Shown here: positions 4,888 through 5,876 of the stretch, one piece after another
Layout: the number at the start of each line of letters is the position of its first letter
Numbering within the stretch: position 1 is the first letter of the stretch
Source: HGM05232 sp036661515
Lineage (GTDB): Bacteria > Bacteroidota > Bacteroidia > Bacteroidales > Muribaculaceae
Assembly: GCA_036661515.1 (NCBI GenBank)
Contig: JAVWYO010000116.1
Location: 1 to 5,876 of the forward strand
DNA: 5,876 bases
Direction: 5' to 3'
The notes under the pieces: generated by a model
Seen by the model: the letters and a program-made list of their open reading frames with translations, nothing else
Database searches by the model: none
Told to the model about the DNA's origin: nothing
Translations under genes and position numbers: made by a program

Positions 4888-5793
4888 ATGCGCTCTATGC
4901 TGATTGATACTTTCTTAAAATATATACGGTATGAGTTGAATCTTTCGACTCATACCGTTTTGTCTTATAAAAAAGATGTTGAGCAGTTTGGCAAATTTGT
5001 ATCTGGAGGCTCTGATACTATTGATTTTGAAAGCGTTACACTTAATGATATTAGGGCATGGATGGCATTTTTGGCTAAGTCGGGCGATGTAATGCGAACG
5101 ATACGACGAAAGGTGCAAGCGCTAAGAGCTTTGTTTAAATTTATGATGAAGCGAGGTTTGATAAGCGCAAATCCAGCTGAGGCGATAGAAATGTCGAAAT
5201 TGCCGAAGTATCTTCCTTCTTATATAAGGAGTGAAAATATGGATATGTTGCTTTCAGCTGAAATTGATGAGAACGATTTCATTTCGGTGCGAGATAGAAT
5301 GATTGTCTTAATGCTATATTCAACGGGAATACGTCGAGCTGAATTGATAGGACTTGAAGATATAGCCGTAGATGATGTAGCTTGCCAAATAAAGGTGCAT
5401 GGGAAGCGAAATAAAGACCGTATTATTCCATTTGGCGAAGAAATGAGAGAAGCTATCTGTCGATATCGAGTATTGCGAGCAAAAGAAGTTGGAGAAGCGT
5501 GCGAATCGTTTTTTGTACGTCTCGGAGGTGAACCATTATATCCGTCGTTGGTATATAATGTAGTGCATACGAGTTTGGCAAAGGTAGGAGGCGGAAAGAA
5601 ACTGAGCCCACACGTTTTGCGACATAGTTTTGCATCTGTGATGCTCAATAATGGAGCACAACTTAATAGCGTGAAAGAAATCTTAGGGCATGAATCCCTT
5701 GCTGCGACGCAGGTGTATACGCATATAACGTTTAGTGAACTAAAACAAAATTATAAACTTGCTCATCCAAGAGCTATTAAAAAAGGAGGTTGA
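4888..5793 (+). CDS. xerC: Tyrosine recombinase of the XerC/XerD family
   Basis: This 301-residue protein has the normal Xer length. The N-terminal SAM-like core-binding domain spans about 4-89 and includes the family pattern STHTVLSYKKDVEQF. The catalytic domain (about 107-290) keeps every active-site residue: R149 (STGIRRAEL), K173 (HGKRNKDR), H242 and R245 (SPHVLRHSF), H268 (LGHES) and the nucleophile Y277 (QVYTHI). It should act with a partner recombinase at the chromosomal dif site to resolve chromosome dimers. Xer paralogues exist in these bacteria, so the C versus D name is not certain. Its place between rpsU and hpf is the conserved Bacteroidales arrangement and argues against a mobile integrase. 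The start may be the ATG at 4888 or the one at 4897 (MLIDTF); neither has an SD. The final KKGG codons double as the SD of hpf. A long inverted repeat lies within codons 13-24. Confidence 0.93.
   Translation: MRSMLIDTFLKYIRYELNLSTHTVLSYKKDVEQFGKFVSGGSDTIDFESVTLNDIRAWMAFLAKSGDVMRTIRRKVQALRALFKFMMKRGLISANPAEAIEMSKLPKYLPSYIRSENMDMLLSAEIDENDFISVRDRMIVLMLYSTGIRRAELIGLEDIAVDDVACQIKVHGKRNKDRIIPFGEEMREAICRYRVLRAKEVGEACESFFVRLGGEPLYPSLVYNVVHTSLAKVGGGKKLSPHVLRHSFASVMLNNGAQLNSVKEILGHESLAATQVYTHITFSELKQNYKLAHPRAIKKGG
4926..4961 (+). repeat. Intragenic inverted repeat / terminator-like hairpin in early xerC
   Basis: ACGGTATGAGT (4926-4936) is the exact reverse complement of 4948-4958. The inner TGAA (4937-4940) and TTCG (4944-4947) extend the RNA stem by four more pairs, one of them G-U. 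The result is a 15-bp stem closed by a 3-nt TCT loop and followed by T to 4961. It begins 38 nt after the xerC ATG and lies wholly inside the reading frame. The four-T run (4958-4961, its first base in the stem) is short for a full terminator. Confidence 0.75.
5782..5790 (+). promoter_or_regulatory. Strong Shine-Dalgarno sequence of hpf
   Basis: AAAGGAGGT is complementary over nine bases to the 16S rRNA 3' tail and ends 4 nt before the hpf ATG. It is formed by the last codons of xerC (Lys-Lys-Gly-Gly). None of the other complete genes here has a comparable SD, which makes it unusual for this phylum. Confidence 0.85.
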
Positions 5794-5794
5794 T

Positions 5795-5876
5795 ATGGAC
5801 GTAAAAATTAAAGCAATTCATTTTGATGTATCTGAAAAGTTAGTTACCTTTATTAATAAGAAGGTTGAAAAGATAT
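5795..5876 (+). CDS. hpf: Ribosome hibernation promoting factor HPF/YfiA family (5' part only)
   Basis: Only the first 27 codons are present; the gene runs off the right end. The start MDVKIKAIHFDVSEKL followed by VTFINKKVEKI matches the first beta-strand and helix of the HPF/RaiA family (pattern: short basic strand, I-x-F-D, a polar turn, then an amphipathic helix with FI-KKV-KI). These proteins sit in the mRNA and tRNA channel of the 30S subunit during slow growth and promote inactive or dimeric ribosomes. The ATG lies one nucleotide after the xerC stop, with a strong SD overlapping the xerC end, so translation should be coupled to xerC or driven by SD recognition. The location downstream of rpsU and xerC supports the assignment. 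Whether it is a short or long HPF cannot be told here. Confidence 0.88.
   Translation, partial: MDVKIKAIHFDVSEKLVTFINKKVEKI

Noticed and set aside
4926..4958. Possible dif-like Xer recombination site inside xerC
   Set aside because: The two 11-bp arms are separated by 11 nt, not the roughly 6-nt centre of dif, and they lack the usual TTAT/ATAA inner ends. The pattern fits an RNA hairpin better.
5220..5648. Minus-strand 142-codon open frame opposite xerC
   Set aside because: It is fully antisense to the conserved catalytic domain of xerC, is Ser/Arg/Thr-rich without any motif, and has no promoter; it is a shadow of the real gene.

Overview
The window looks like chromosomal DNA from a member of the Bacteroidota, most likely order Bacteroidales. 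Four things point there. The DNA is AT-rich. Several genes are preceded by TAnnTTTG -7 boxes, the signature of the primary sigma factor of this phylum. Most starts lack a Shine-Dalgarno (SD) sequence. The gene order rpsU - xerC-type recombinase - hpf is characteristic of Bacteroidales. Genus cannot be decided from the sequence alone. I see no insertion sequence, CRISPR array, tRNA or rRNA.

Left part (1-1047): a minus-strand SemiSWEET/PQ-loop membrane protein with its own promoter and a likely intrinsic terminator, divergent from a plus-strand 134-residue protein. The latter resembles the ArsC/low-molecular-weight phosphatase fold but has lost the catalytic Cys and Arg and carries a CxC-x5-CxC tail. 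Middle (1048-3427): a probable two-gene operon, a three-domain Xaa-Pro aminopeptidase (M24) followed 14 nt later by a gamma-carbonic-anhydrase-like left-handed beta-helix protein, closed by a strong terminator. Converging on that terminator from the right is a minus-strand gene for an exported, glycine- and aromatic-rich, probably outer-membrane beta-barrel protein of unknown function (3433-4284).

Right part (4285-5876): a 342-nt intergenic region holds divergent promoters, a probable far-upstream promoter (P1) and a near promoter (P2) for rpsU (bS21), then rpsU, xerC and the start of hpf, which is cut by the window end. bS21 and HPF both act on the 30S subunit. In Bacteroidota, bS21 helps hide the anti-SD tail of 16S rRNA, so ordinary mRNAs do not use SD pairing. 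Against that background two strong SD sequences stand out. One sits at the 5' end of the predicted P1 transcript with no start codon nearby, followed by two hairpins. The other lies immediately before hpf, encoded within the last codons of xerC. A nearly perfect 15-bp hairpin with a 3-nt loop and a short T run also lies inside the first codons of xerC. Together these suggest that the rpsU-xerC-hpf unit is regulated by anti-SD exposure and internal attenuation. That is an inference, but a testable one, and it is the most interesting content of the window.
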